Source: Bermanella sp047628755 | GTDB taxonomy: Bacteria; Pseudomonadota; Gammaproteobacteria; Pseudomonadales; Oceanobacteraceae | Assembly: GCA_047628755.1 (NCBI GenBank) | Contig: JBLHVV010000001.1 | Span: 38,995 to 102,994, forward strand | DNA: 64,000 nt | Direction of reading: 5' to 3' | Shown here: positions 43,198 through 51,987 of the stretch, piece after piece | How the letters are laid out: every line of letters begins with the position of its first letter | How positions within the stretch are numbered: the first letter of the stretch is position 1 | Program-made: the position numbers and the translations under genes | The notes under the pieces: generated by a model | What the model was told of the DNA's origin: nothing | The model's input: the letters and a program-made list of their open reading frames with translations, nothing else | Databases searched by the model: none

Positions 43198-44055
43198 TTA
43201 AAAAGATCGGGCCGCACGCACATAATAATATGCGGCGCCCTTGCCGGCGCCTGCTAGGGCGCCATCACTGAAGTCCCGCGCCAACGCGGTGGTGCTATTG
43301 CTCTCCGTCGAACTCCAGTAGTTGGCATAATTAACAAAACCACCCAGATTGTTTAGATCACTAGCACCTGTATTAGCTCCGTCGCCATCGGAATCCGCTA
43401 AATTGACCCACATCAGGTTTAGTTCATCTATTGATGGCAAATACCAACCACCTACGGTATCCAACCGATAGTCTGCCGCGATTCGAGCCGCGGTATCTAT
43501 TCCGCATTGTATATTTATAGCGAGTGTATTGGCCTCGCCTGTGCCTACTGCGGCTTCTGTGCCAGCCACAGTAGTGCTGGCACAGCCCCAACCAGAATTT
43601 CCTCCAGCTGATTGATCAGCAGGCGCTGCTTCCAGGCCATGTTCCCCAGAGCCCTCGATATAAAATACGATACCTCCAGCTGGACCGGTATCGCCAATTA
43701 GGTAAGTTGTAATATTTCTTTCCCAAGTAAAGGTACCATTCATCGAATCATAGGCTAAGCGATAATTACCGCTATTATCAGCAGGTAAGACAGGTAAGGC
43801 ATCTGCGCCATCTGCGCCATCTACACCATCTGCGCCATCTACACCATTTGCGCCATCTGCACCGGCTGGTCCTGGAGTTAAAACTATTTCACTAATCCGC
43901 GTATCGTTATCGTTCACTGCGTCCCTAATTGTTTCAAACGTTGCCGCCGTCAAGGTATCCCCGGAATTATAGGTATCAGTGATTTCCGCCGTATAACCGG
44001 TTTGTGCAATTGCCGTCAATCCAATGATCGAGACCATTTTGATCAAATTAGTCAT
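43198..44055 (-). CDS. Secreted protein with collagen-like triplets and a C-terminal Lcl (DUF1566) domain
   Basis: The 285-aa protein has a Sec signal peptide (cleavage near YTA-EI). A short coil (TFETIRDAVNDNDTRI) and about nine Gly-X-Y-like triplets (GPAGADGANGVDGADGVDGA) at residues 63-88 follow. A linker and IGDTGPAGGIVFYI come next, then the DUF1566/Lcl domain with GGWYLPSIDELNLMW, NYWSSTESN and the terminal YYYVRAARSF. Lcl of Legionella is a collagen-like adhesin; a surface or adhesion role is plausible but unproven. It is preceded on the same strand by a tiny lipoprotein gene. Confidence 0.85.
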   Translation of the reverse strand: MTNLIKMVSIIGLTAIAQTGYTAEITDTYNSGDTLTAATFETIRDAVNDNDTRISEIVLTPGPAGADGANGVDGADGVDGADGADALPVLPADNSGNYRLAYDSMNGTFTWERNITTYLIGDTGPAGGIVFYIEGSGEHGLEAAPADQSAGGNSGWGCASTTVAGTEAAVGTGEANTLAINIQCGIDTAARIAADYRLDTVGGWYLPSIDELNLMWVNLADSDGDGANTGASDLNNLGGFVNYANYWSSTESNSTTALARDFSDGALAGAGKGAAYYYVRAARSF

Positions 44056-44096
44056 GTATTTATCCGTGATTTATTTATCAGAGTTTGCATAGGGCT

Positions 44097-44252
44097 TTAT
44101 AGTTTGCAGCCACCAAAGGTCGATGTGCCAATCATGCAATCAGAAGTGTTTGCTCCTACAGCACCGGCATCGCTTTCACTGCCTGAGCCGCAACCTGCTA
44201 GCGTCAGTAATAGTCCACAAGCCAGTAAAAATTGTTTTTTGAATCCATACAT
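44097..44252 (-). CDS. Small lipoprotein (51 aa)
   Basis: A short gene encodes MYGFKKQFLLACGLLLTLAGC followed by a Gly/Ser-rich GSGSESDAGAVGANT tail and a terminal CMIGTSTFGGCKL. The hydrophobic segment with lipobox LAGC is a clear lipoprotein signal, and Ser/Gly after the Cys suggests outer-membrane sorting. The mature peptide would be only about 30 residues, with two further Cys that could form a disulfide. It ends 41 nt before the Lcl-domain gene, so the two are probably cotranscribed. No family recognised. Confidence 0.65.
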   Translation of the reverse strand: MYGFKKQFLLACGLLLTLAGCGSGSESDAGAVGANTSDCMIGTSTFGGCKL

Positions 44253-44606
44253 AAATACACCAACATTTTAGATTTACTATTTTCTAGCGTGATTAGCCGC
44301 CCTAATCGACTTTTAAAAAAGCTATCCAAGCAAAATTTTTAAAAGCATAAAATGGAGAAGCGCCAGTAGGTGTTAATATCATCTAAACCAATTTTTAGTG
44401 TAGTCAAAAAATAATGCTTTGCAGGATTTCAATTTTAAACGCTCAATCGAGCTATCCAAAGTACGAAACTATTATAAAATAAGCGTGCAGGAAGGGATTG
44501 AGAGTCATGAGCGCAGCAAGCCCTTAAAGATGAAAAAGTTATTAGGCAGCGGTGCTCAAGTCAGCAATTAAGGGGACTCAATATCCCTGAGAATTTAATT
44601 AGGTAT
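44253..44606. other. Gene-free spacer upstream of the small lipoprotein gene
   Basis: AT-rich DNA without a convincing reading frame. It should contain the promoter of the lipoprotein-Lcl operon (reverse strand), but I could not single one out. The right end runs into the 40-bp tandem array. Confidence 0.4.
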
Positions 44607-44806
44607 AAGTAGAATGGATACCCGCTTTCGCGGGTAAGACAAGTTAAAGTAGAATGGATACCCGCTTTCGCGGGTAGGACAAATTAAAGTAGAATGGATA
44701 CCCGCTTTCGCGGGTAAGACAAGTTAAAGTAGAATGGATACCCGCTTTCGCGGGTAAGACAAATTAAAGTGGAATGGATATCCGCTTTCGCGGGTAAGAC
44801 AAGTTA
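44607..44806. repeat. Five tandem 40-bp units each containing a perfect hairpin
   Basis: Units start at 44607, 44647, 44687, 44727 and 44767, exactly 40 bp each. Every unit holds the inverted repeat TACCCGC-TTTC-GCGGGTA preceded by AGAATGGA and followed by AGACAAGTTA. Copies differ at a few positions (AAGAC/AGGAC, AAGTTA/AAATTA; the last has GTGG and ATATCC). The core resembles the widely dispersed CCCGCGAAAGCGGG repeats of many proteobacteria. The array abuts the 3' end of rep (14 nt from its stop). Confidence 0.95.
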
Positions 44807-44820
44807 AAAAAGTCCTGTTT

Positions 44821-46839
44821 TTAATTGCCCATCAAATTCTTCAGCCCTGCCAATGCCGATTCACCACGAGCTTTCTTTTGCTCTGGTGGGCTGTCGCCAA
44901 AGCCTTCTCTTTCAATGTCGTCTTTCGGCAGTTCATCTAAAAAGCGGCTGGGGGTTGGCTCGAAGCTTTCACCGTAAGAGCGACGTTTTGATGTAAGTGT
45001 CAGTGTTAGATTTTTTTTAGCCCGTGTAATGCCAACATACATTAGGCGGCGCTCTTCATCTACGGTCTCGGCTTCTATGCTGTTTCTGTGGGGCAGTATT
45101 TCTTCTTCTAAGCCCATTATCCAAACGTAAGGAAATTCTAAGCCTTTAGACGCATGTAAGGTCATTAACTGTACTTGGTCCAATTCGTCATCTTCTTCCT
45201 TTTGTTCTAGCATATCCCGTAATATTAATTTGCTAACGGCTTCTTCGATTCCCATTTCGTCGTCGTTTTCGTCAGCTTTGTCTAACATGCGCTGAATATT
45301 ATCAATTAAAAACCATACGTTTTTCATACGTGCTTCAGCTTGATTAGGGGTGTTACTGGTTTCTTGCAGCCAAGCTTCATAATCCAGATCGTGAATCATT
45401 TCTTTTATAGATTGCACAGGGTCTTCGGTGTAGCAACGTTTGGTGGTATTGCTTATCCAGTTGCCAAAGCGCTTTAATTTGTCTGAAGCTAGTGGCGTTA
45501 GCATTTGCTCTAACCCCATTTCAGTGGTGGCAGTCATTAGGCTGATGTGACGATTGCCCGCATATTCGGTTACTTTCTCTAATGTCGACGGGCCAATCTG
45601 TCGACGCGGAATGTTAACTACACGTAAAAAAGCGGAATCGTCAGTAGGATTCACAATGAGTTTCAGGTAACCCATAATGTCTTTGATTTCACTCTTTGCA
45701 AAAAATGACTGGCTGCCACTTAACTTGTATGGAATTTGAAATTGTTGCATTTTCATTTCAATTAAGCGTGATTGATGATTGCCACGAAACAATACAGCGT
45801 AATCACTGTACTTAGTATTGTGGCGCAAGCGGTGCTCAATAATTTCGGTGGAAATGCGCTCCGATTCGTTATCTTCGCCTTTACAGCGCACAATACGAAT
45901 AGCATCACCGTAGCCTTTATCAGACCATAGCTTTTTAACAAAATCGTGCTCGTTATTTGCAATAACTTTGTTTGCGGCGTTGAGTATCAAGCCGGTTGAA
46001 CGATAATTTTGCTCAAGCATCACCACTTTTAAAGTAGGAAAATCGGTTTTTAGCAGATTCAGGTTCTCTGGCCTTGCCCCACGCCATGCATAAATGGATT
46101 GATCATCGTCCCCAACTACAGTGAATTTACCATGCATGCCCACCAATATTTTTACTAATTCGTATTGACTGGTATTGGTATCTTGATACTCGTCTACTAA
46201 TAAATACCGGGTATTTTTCTGCCATTTGGTGCGCACGGCTTCATTGTTTTTAAACAGCATAGTGGGTATGCGAATAAGGTCGTCAAAGTCTACTGCGTTG
46301 TAGGCTTTTAGTGAGCGGTCGTATGCGGCAAAGGTGGTGGCTACCAATACTTCTTGCGGGCTTTTTGCTAGCGCAATGGCTTGTTCAGGTTCAATTAGAT
46401 CGTTTTTTAGTTTGCCTATTTCAGATCGAATCATATCAACCATATCGTTGTCGTCGGCACCGTGCTCTCGGTGCATAATATCTTTTAGTAAAGACTTAGT
46501 ATCGCTATCATCAAAAATTGAAAACCCAGAGCGCAGTCCAAGATGCTTGGACTCTTTTCGAATGATGTTTAAACCAAGGTTGTGGAAGGTAGACACTGTT
46601 AGACCTGAAGCCGCTTTACCGTGTACCAGCTTACTAACACGCTCTTTCATCTCTTTGGCGGCCTTATTCGTAAAGGTCAGTGCCGTAATGTTTCGAGCAG
46701 GAATGCCGCATTGTTGAATTAAATACGCCATTTTAGTGGTGATTACGCTGGTTTTACCCGACCCAGCTCCGGCCAATACTAATAAGGGGCCGTCTATGTG
46801 CAATACCGATTCTTTTTGGCGGGGATTTAAGTGATTCAC
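44821..46839 (-). CDS. rep: ATP-dependent DNA helicase Rep
   Basis: The 672-aa UvrD/Rep superfamily 1A helicase begins MNHLNPRQKESVLHIDGPLLVLAGAGSGKTSV (Walker A). TFHNLGLNIIRKE, VDEYQDTN (motif II), GDDDQSIYAWRGA (motif III) and LEQNYRS (motif IV) follow. LMTLHASKGLEFPYVWIMG and EERRLMYVGITRAKK (V, VI) complete it. LNPRQ and DYEAWLQETS favour Rep over UvrD, as does the length. It restarts or clears replication forks. Its 3' end sits beside the hairpin array. Confidence 0.95.
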   Translation of the reverse strand: MNHLNPRQKESVLHIDGPLLVLAGAGSGKTSVITTKMAYLIQQCGIPARNITALTFTNKAAKEMKERVSKLVHGKAASGLTVSTFHNLGLNIIRKESKHLGLRSGFSIFDDSDTKSLLKDIMHREHGADDNDMVDMIRSEIGKLKNDLIEPEQAIALAKSPQEVLVATTFAAYDRSLKAYNAVDFDDLIRIPTMLFKNNEAVRTKWQKNTRYLLVDEYQDTNTSQYELVKILVGMHGKFTVVGDDDQSIYAWRGARPENLNLLKTDFPTLKVVMLEQNYRSTGLILNAANKVIANNEHDFVKKLWSDKGYGDAIRIVRCKGEDNESERISTEIIEHRLRHNTKYSDYAVLFRGNHQSRLIEMKMQQFQIPYKLSGSQSFFAKSEIKDIMGYLKLIVNPTDDSAFLRVVNIPRRQIGPSTLEKVTEYAGNRHISLMTATTEMGLEQMLTPLASDKLKRFGNWISNTTKRCYTEDPVQSIKEMIHDLDYEAWLQETSNTPNQAEARMKNVWFLIDNIQRMLDKADENDDEMGIEEAVSKLILRDMLEQKEEDDELDQVQLMTLHASKGLEFPYVWIMGLEEEILPHRNSIEAETVDEERRLMYVGITRAKKNLTLTLTSKRRSYGESFEPTPSRFLDELPKDDIEREGFGDSPPEQKKARGESALAGLKNLMGN

Positions 46840-46931
46840 AGCGCTAACTTGTAGAGAAAAATAGGTTGCCAGATTAACAAAATTCGGTGGTTTTGATTAG
46901 GCCTATTTTGTATCTGAGTAAAGAAATACGA

Positions 46932-48464
46932 TTACCGGTTGTCTACATATGTTTGGCTGGGGTTTAAGCGCCGTTCCATCTGCCGGTATGATAAAGCCTC
47001 TAGTAGATGCGATCGTTCTATCTGCGCGCTGCCAGCTAAATCAGCAACTGTTCTAGCCACTTTTAATATACGGTGGTAAGCCCTTGCACTTAACCCTAAT
47101 TTATCCAGCGCATCTTCTAAAATGTCACTTAGTTCTTGTGTTAAGAAGCATACTTCGGGCATGGCTTTTTGAGCGATTTGTCCATTGGGACAATTTTGAC
47201 GACTTTGCTGAATAGAACGTGCTTTAGTAACCCGCTCTCTGACTTGCTGACTGGTTTCGTTAATAGTATCAGAACTGGAAAGAAGGCCCTTTGGTAATGC
47301 CGGCACTTCGATTTGAATATCAATACGGTCTAGCAATGGACCAGATACCGAGCTTTGATATTTTAATGCCTTGGCCTCAGAGCAATCAGCACAGCGTTTG
47401 TTAGGTTGTTTTAAATATCCACAGGGGCAAGGATTCATGGCGGCTATTAGCTGAAAGTTAGCTGGATATTCAACCTGCTGGGCGGCCCGACTAATGCTAA
47501 TGCGCCCGGTTTCTAAGGGTTCACGCATGACATCTAAAACGGAGCGACTGAATTCAGGTATCTCATCTAAAAATAAAACGCCATGATGAGCGAGAGATAT
47601 CTCTCCAGGTTTAGGATGAGCTCCACCACCCACAAGGGCAACACCCGAAGAGGTGTGATGGGGCTGACGAAATGGCCTAGTAAGAAAGTAAGGTCGTTGA
47701 GGGTGTCGCGATACACTGTATAAAGCCGCCACCTCTAATGCTTCAGCTTCATTTAATGGAGGTAAAATTCCCGGTAGACAATGTGCCAGCATACTTTTAC
47801 CGCTTCCGGGTGGACCGCTGAAGAGCAAATTATGATTTCCTGCAGCCGCTATTTCCAATGCTCTTCTAGCATGATGTTGACCTTTTACTTGAGCCATGTC
47901 TGGACCCTGATACTGCTCGGTTGTTACTTGTAGCGGCGCCACTAAAGTAAGGTGTTTTTCATTATTTAGGTGTCTGCACACGTTAAGCAAGTGATCGGCG
48001 CACAATGCTGGGCATTTACTTAAGCTGGCTTCTTGTAAGTTGAATGTGGGCAGTATTAAAGTTCGTCCAGCTTTATTGGCGGCCAGGGCCGCCGGAATAA
48101 CGCCATCAACTTTGCGAATAGCGCCTGTTAAAGCCAGTTCACCAATGCATTCGTATTTTTCTAACGTTTTGTTAGGCAGTTGTTCGCTGGCGGCTAGAAT
48201 TCCCAGAGCAATGGCCAGGTCAAATCGACCACCTTCTTTTGGTAAGTCGGCTGGGGCTAAATTAACGGTGATGCGTGAAGCGGGAAAATCGTAGCCACTG
48301 TTTAAAATTGCGCTGCGCACACGGTCCTTGCTTTCTTTAACGGCCGTTTCAGGCAGGCCAACAATTGAAAAACTGGGCAGTCCATTAGAAAGGTGTACTT
48401 CGACATGCACCAATGGCGCTTCAATACCGACTTTGGCGCGGGAATAAATAACCGCTAACGACAT
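46932..48464 (-). CDS. yifB: YifB family Mg chelatase-like AAA+ ATPase
   Basis: The product is 510 aa from the second ATG (48464), giving MSLAVIYSRAKVGIEAPLV as in the family. An N-terminal lon-like fold (VNLAPADLPKEGGRFDLAIALGILAAS) precedes a Mg-chelatase AAA domain with Walker A FSGPPGSGKSML and Walker B LFLDEIPEF. A four-cysteine CPCGYLKQPNKRCADC element and a C-terminal helical domain follow. Relatives are ComM-like helicases that help integrate transforming DNA through branch migration. It would be cytoplasmic. Confidence 0.93.
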   Translation of the reverse strand: MSLAVIYSRAKVGIEAPLVHVEVHLSNGLPSFSIVGLPETAVKESKDRVRSAILNSGYDFPASRITVNLAPADLPKEGGRFDLAIALGILAASEQLPNKTLEKYECIGELALTGAIRKVDGVIPAALAANKAGRTLILPTFNLQEASLSKCPALCADHLLNVCRHLNNEKHLTLVAPLQVTTEQYQGPDMAQVKGQHHARRALEIAAAGNHNLLFSGPPGSGKSMLAHCLPGILPPLNEAEALEVAALYSVSRHPQRPYFLTRPFRQPHHTSSGVALVGGGAHPKPGEISLAHHGVLFLDEIPEFSRSVLDVMREPLETGRISISRAAQQVEYPANFQLIAAMNPCPCGYLKQPNKRCADCSEAKALKYQSSVSGPLLDRIDIQIEVPALPKGLLSSSDTINETSQQVRERVTKARSIQQSRQNCPNGQIAQKAMPEVCFLTQELSDILEDALDKLGLSARAYHRILKVARTVADLAGSAQIERSHLLEALSYRQMERRLNPSQTYVDNR

Positions 48465-48572
48465 GTGCATCCTTAATTGTCGATTGACAGGAGCACTAGT
48501 GTAATGGGGTTTAACATCAGCGGCTGTTAGACGAATGTATGAAAGGAGCCGCTAATGAGTATAAAGATTGCT

Positions 48573-48809
48573 CTATTTTGCTAGTTGAAGTTCAATTTCA
48601 GCCACTTGCTTTTCAAGAGCCTCTAGCTTTTCACGGGTACGTAACAAAACAGCTTGCTGAGCTTCAAAGTCGTCACGACTAACAACATCTAGCTTATTCA
48701 GCTGGCGAGCAAGCACTTGCTGGATATTGTTCTGCAGGTCTTGGGTGGCTTGTTCTGGCACAAGCTGACTAATTTTTGATGCTATTTTACTGAATAGAAA
48801 TGGGTTCAT
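48573..48809 (-). CDS. ubiK: UbiK-like accessory factor (YqiC/BMFP family)
   Basis: The 78-aa protein begins MNPFLFSKIASKISQLVPEQ with an amphipathic first helix. A long C-terminal coiled coil (LRTREKLEALEKQVAEIELQL) drives trimer formation. UbiK assists the UbiJ-containing aerobic ubiquinone synthesis complex and binds membranes. In Pseudomonas this gene is next to glnK-amtB, matching the PII gene found on the other side of the spacer here. Confidence 0.9.
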   Translation of the reverse strand: MNPFLFSKIASKISQLVPEQATQDLQNNIQQVLARQLNKLDVVSRDDFEAQQAVLLRTREKLEALEKQVAEIELQLAK

Positions 48810-49237
48810 TGTGAGCTCCTTGATATAAAAATATTAACATATTAGTTTTTAATATTCAGGCTATTCATTAATGGTTAGTCAACTTTTGCCATTTTTTCAA
48901 AAGTAGATTTAAAGCCGATTATTTGTTTTAAGTAGTTGTAATATAAAGTTAATCTAAATGACGTACTGTTTGGGTGCAAAACAAAGCTTCATGTAAACAG
49001 TTTTAATTTTGCGCACCTATGTGACGCTTAATTTAAATTGGTCAGTAATAAAATGGCGTAATATGAACTATTTATGACCGCTTTATTAATATTGGCACTT
49101 TCCGTCTAATAAAAATGCTGTTTTGGTGCCTTTTACCAGTGCAAAGCAGTTGAGGAACGGAAATGTATGAAGCAGAATGACGGGGTAGGTCCCTTTAACG
49201 ATAAATATAAAAAACTCTAGTCAAAGGAAGTAAACAT
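48810..49237. other. Divergent regulatory spacer between ubiK and the first TorF-type porin gene
   Basis: 428 nt with no gene. It contains GGTGC-type words (near 48972 and in GGTGCCTTTTACCAGTGCA near 49126), reminiscent of NtrC half-sites. I found no -24/-12 element with correct GG-N10-GC spacing; TTGGCACTTTCCGTCT near 49094 has only the -24 half. AAAGGAAG precedes the porin ATG. Confidence 0.45.
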
Positions 49238-49876
49238 ATGAAAACTTTATCTAAAGCAATTGCGATTGCAAGCCTGGTTTCTGCAGGTGCATTAACGGCA
49301 CAAGTGGCTAATGCCGAGGTTGAATACTCAGCTCAAATCGACAGCTCATATTTATACCGTGGTGAAAACATTGGTGGAAATGCTGCATTGTTTTCTGGTG
49401 CAGTAGACTACTCACATGATTCAGGCTTTTATGCTGGTGCCTGGATTGCAAATACACCTGAGTATGACTTATATGCCGGTTATGCAATGGAAGTTGGTGA
49501 AGTATCTATTGATTTAGGCGCCGTTACTTATGTTTACCCAGGTGCTGGTGCTGGTGAAGATACTGCGCCATTTGATGGTATGGAAGCATATATAAATCTT
49601 GGATTTATGGGAGCAAGCTTGTCTTACAATACGGGCTTTGAGAGCTTAGAAGATAAAACTTACCTAGCTATAGGGTATGAACTAGACGCTGTCTCATTAA
49701 CCTATGGTATGGTTGATGGTGATACAGACGGTGAATATACTCATTTTGATATTGCATTTGGCCTGAACGAAGAGCTAAGTCTTACACTCTCTACAGCAAT
49801 GGATGACGATGATAACTCTTATGGTATTGAAGAAGATACTCAAGTGATCCTAACTTACGCACTTCCAATTAAATAA
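49238..49876 (+). CDS. TorF-type putative porin (copy 1)
   Basis: The 212-aa outer-membrane beta-barrel precursor has a signal peptide MKTLSKAIAIASLVSAGALT, cleavage at ANA-EVEYS. Alternating aromatic/polar strands follow, beginning SAQIDSSYLYRGENIGG and ending in QVILTYALPIK. The R-G-x-x-x-G turn after the first strand is the TorF/gcw_chp family hallmark. It is followed by a strong hairpin and a PII gene. A second porin with a near-identical signal sequence lies at 63208. Likely passive uptake of small polar solutes; the substrate is unproven. Confidence 0.85.
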   Translation: MKTLSKAIAIASLVSAGALTAQVANAEVEYSAQIDSSYLYRGENIGGNAALFSGAVDYSHDSGFYAGAWIANTPEYDLYAGYAMEVGEVSIDLGAVTYVYPGAGAGEDTAPFDGMEAYINLGFMGASLSYNTGFESLEDKTYLAIGYELDAVSLTYGMVDGDTDGEYTHFDIAFGLNEELSLTLSTAMDDDDNSYGIEEDTQVILTYALPIK

Positions 49877-49901
49877 GTTTTATTATTTAGTTTGATCAGA
49901 A

Positions 49902-49931
49902 TACAATGGGGCTCAAGTGAGCCCCATTGTA
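49902..49931 (+). promoter_or_regulatory. Perfect hairpin between porin copy 1 and the PII gene
   Basis: TACAATGGGGCTC pairs with GAGCCCCATTGTA across an AAGT loop, a 13-bp perfect stem followed by only TTTAATG. It could be a partial terminator or mRNA stabiliser giving more porin than PII from one transcript. Confidence 0.75.
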
Positions 49932-49950
49932 TTTAATGAAAGGAATGTAT

Positions 49951-50289
49951 ATGAAACTGGTTACGGCGATTATTAAGCCATTTAAATTAGACGATGTTCG
50001 TGATTCTCTGTCAGAGATTGGCGTGCAAGGAATTACCGTAACAGAAGTCAAAGGTTTCGGACGACAGAAAGGCCATACAGAGCTTTATCGTGGCGCTGAA
50101 TATGTTGTTGATTTTCTTCCAAAGATTAAGTTAGAAATCGCCATTGATGACAACTTAGTAGAGCAAGTGATCGAGAGTATTACTAATTCAGCTAATACGG
50201 GTAAAATTGGTGACGGTAAAATTTTTGTTACCAACCTAGAACAAATTATTCGAATTCGTACTGGTGAAACTGGAGCCGACGCAGTTTAA
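49951..50289 (+). CDS. glnK: Nitrogen regulatory protein PII (GlnK/GlnB type)
   Basis: The product is 112 aa from the ATG at 49951, preceded by AAAGGA; the frame opens earlier at 49927. It starts MKLVTAIIKPFKLDDVRD. The T-loop carries uridylylation Tyr51 in ELYRGAEYVVDF, and TGKIGDGKIFV and IRIRTGETG bind ATP/2-oxoglutarate. PII signals nitrogen and energy status to transporters and enzymes. GlnK genes normally precede amtB; here the next genes are urtABCDE, so the urea importer is a plausible extra target (inference). Confidence 0.95.
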   Translation: MKLVTAIIKPFKLDDVRDSLSEIGVQGITVTEVKGFGRQKGHTELYRGAEYVVDFLPKIKLEIAIDDNLVEQVIESITNSANTGKIGDGKIFVTNLEQIIRIRTGETGADAV

Positions 50290-50314
50290 AAGCTGGTCAT
50301 TTAGTTTACTGTAT

Positions 50315-50345
50315 TAAAAGCCTCCTAAGTCGGAGGTTTTTTTTT
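50315..50345 (+). terminator. Rho-independent terminator after the PII gene
   Basis: AAAAGCCTCC pairs with GGAGGTTTTT across TAAGTC, followed by eight T residues. It separates the porin-PII transcript from the urt operon. Confidence 0.88.
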
Positions 50346-50687
50346 GCCTCAATTAAAGTCATTACTGTTTAAGCATGAGCGCTCAATTATGATGCCTGAT
50401 AATAATAGGCTACTTTTTCTAACTGAGATTGCTCAATCACTGTGCAAATATCTATAAATTTTAGTGCAGTTACCAAAAAAACAACATTGCTCACAAATAA
50501 TGACGCCCTTAAATAATGCGCAATACTTCTAAGGGTTCTAGATTGGTGCGAATTTAGTGCACTATATTGGCTGCTAGGCAGTAAAAAAGCCATATATCTC
50601 TTTTGGCATAGCCGTTGCAAAAGCAGCAATACTGAATCAGTAAACAGAAAAATAAACGTACTTATAAATAATAAAAGGTTGCCCATT
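50346..50687 (+). promoter_or_regulatory. Upstream region of urtA with candidate NtrC half-sites
   Basis: 342 nt without a gene. AATTTTAGTGCA (50457-50468) and AATTTAGTGCA (50551-50561) are related half-sites resembling NtrC's TGCACY...GGTGCR. The second is embedded in GATTGGTGCGAATTTAGTGC. They lie roughly 70 and 165 nt upstream of the predicted sigma-54 start. The similarity is partial, so NtrC binding is an inference. Confidence 0.35.
50604..50619 (+). promoter_or_regulatory. Sigma-54 (-24/-12) promoter of the urt operon
   Basis: TTGGCATAGCCGTTGCA has GG at 50605-50606 and GC at 50617-50618 with the obligatory 10-nt spacing, and both TTGGCA and TTGCA match consensus. Start of transcription would be near 50630, about 58 nt before urtA. 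Confidence 0.72.
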
Positions 50688-51971
50688 ATGATGAACAAGT
50701 TTTCCAAGATAGCAGGTGTTGCTGCATTAACGTTAGGGGCTGCCATTGCGCAAGCTGCTGATACTATAAAGGTGGGTGTACTTCACTCTCTATCGGGCAC
50801 TATGGCCATTTCTGAAACCACATTAAAAGACACAGTTCTTATGATGGTTGAAGATCAAAATAAAAAAGGCGGCTTACTTGGCAAACAATTAGAAGCGGTA
50901 GTGGTTGATCCAGCGTCTAACTGGCCTCTATTCGCGGAGAAAACTCGCGAGCTATTAGCAAAAGAAAATGTAGATGTAATTTTTGGCTGCTGGACTTCAG
51001 TTTCTCGTAAATCAGTTTTACCAGTAATTGAAGAACTAAACGGTTTGTTATTTTACCCAGTGCAGTACGAAGGCGAAGAATCGTCTAAAAATGTTTTTTA
51101 TACAGGTGCGGCTCCAAATCAACAGGCCATTCCAGCTGTTGATTACTTAATGAACCAAGGCGTTAAACGTTGGGTTCTTGCGGGAACGGATTATGTTTAC
51201 CCACGTACAACTAACAAGATATTAGAAAGCTACTTAAAAGGTAAAGGCGTAGCTGAAAAAGATATTATGATTAACTACACACCATTTGGTCATAGCGATT
51301 GGCAGACAATTGTTTCTGATGTTAAAAAATTCGGCTCTACAGGCAAAAAAACCGCCGTAGTGTCAACCATTAATGGCGATGCAAACGTACCTTTCTACAA
51401 AGAACTGGCTAACCAAGGTGTTAGCTCAAGTGATATTCCCGTTGTTGCTTTCTCTGTAGGCGAAGAAGAGCTGTCTGGTTTTGATACTAAACCTCTTGTT
51501 GGTCACTTAGCGGCATGGAACTACTTTATGAGTGCTGAATCTGAAGCTAACGAAGAGTTCATTGACGCATGGCATGCATTTACTAAAGACGAAGACCGTG
51601 TCACTAACGACCCAATGGAAGCCACCTATATCGGTTTCAAAATGTGGGTTCAAGCCGTTGAAAAAGCTCAGTCAGTGGACGTTGATAAAGTACGTGCACA
51701 AATGTATGGCTTAAAAGTGGCTAACTTAACTGGCGGCACTGCGGTTATGAACACAAACCATCATTTGTCTAAGCCTGTTCTAATTGGTGAAATCCAAGAA
51801 GATGGTCAATTTGATATTGTATGGAAAACAGATGGCGAAGTAATCGGTGACGCATGGACCGATTTCCTTCCAGAAAGCAAAAACTTAATCTCTGATTGGA
51901 CGGCCCCTATAAACTGCGGTAATTACAACACGGTCACTAAGACATGTGCTGGATCAGAAGCGGCCGAGTAA
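50688..51971 (+). CDS. urtA: Urea ABC transporter, substrate-binding protein
   Basis: The product is 427 aa from the ATG at 50688 behind AAAAGG (frame opens at a TTG, 50679). A signal peptide ends at AQA-AD. The mature protein begins TIKVGVLHSLSGTMAISETTLKD, the amide/urea-binding subset of the branched-chain amino-acid binding family. FGCWTSVSRKSVLPV and LFYPVQYEGEESSKNV are UrtA hallmarks. It captures urea or short amides in the periplasm for UrtBC. First gene of the operon; a hairpin separates it from urtB. Confidence 0.96.
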   Translation: MMNKFSKIAGVAALTLGAAIAQAADTIKVGVLHSLSGTMAISETTLKDTVLMMVEDQNKKGGLLGKQLEAVVVDPASNWPLFAEKTRELLAKENVDVIFGCWTSVSRKSVLPVIEELNGLLFYPVQYEGEESSKNVFYTGAAPNQQAIPAVDYLMNQGVKRWVLAGTDYVYPRTTNKILESYLKGKGVAEKDIMINYTPFGHSDWQTIVSDVKKFGSTGKKTAVVSTINGDANVPFYKELANQGVSSSDIPVVAFSVGEEELSGFDTKPLVGHLAAWNYFMSAESEANEEFIDAWHAFTKDEDRVTNDPMEATYIGFKMWVQAVEKAQSVDVDKVRAQMYGLKVANLTGGTAVMNTNHHLSKPVLIGEIQEDGQFDIVWKTDGEVIGDAWTDFLPESKNLISDWTAPINCGNYNTVTKTCAGSEAAE

Positions 51972-51987
51972 TATAAATTTTTTAATT

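Noticed and set aside
44607..44806. Regularly repeated 40-bp units considered as a CRISPR array
   Set aside because: The repeats are directly contiguous with no variable spacers, and no cas genes are present.
49085..49105. TTGGCACTTTCCGTCT before porin copy 1 as a sigma-54 promoter
   Set aside because: The -12 GC dinucleotide is missing at the required spacing; only the -24 half fits.
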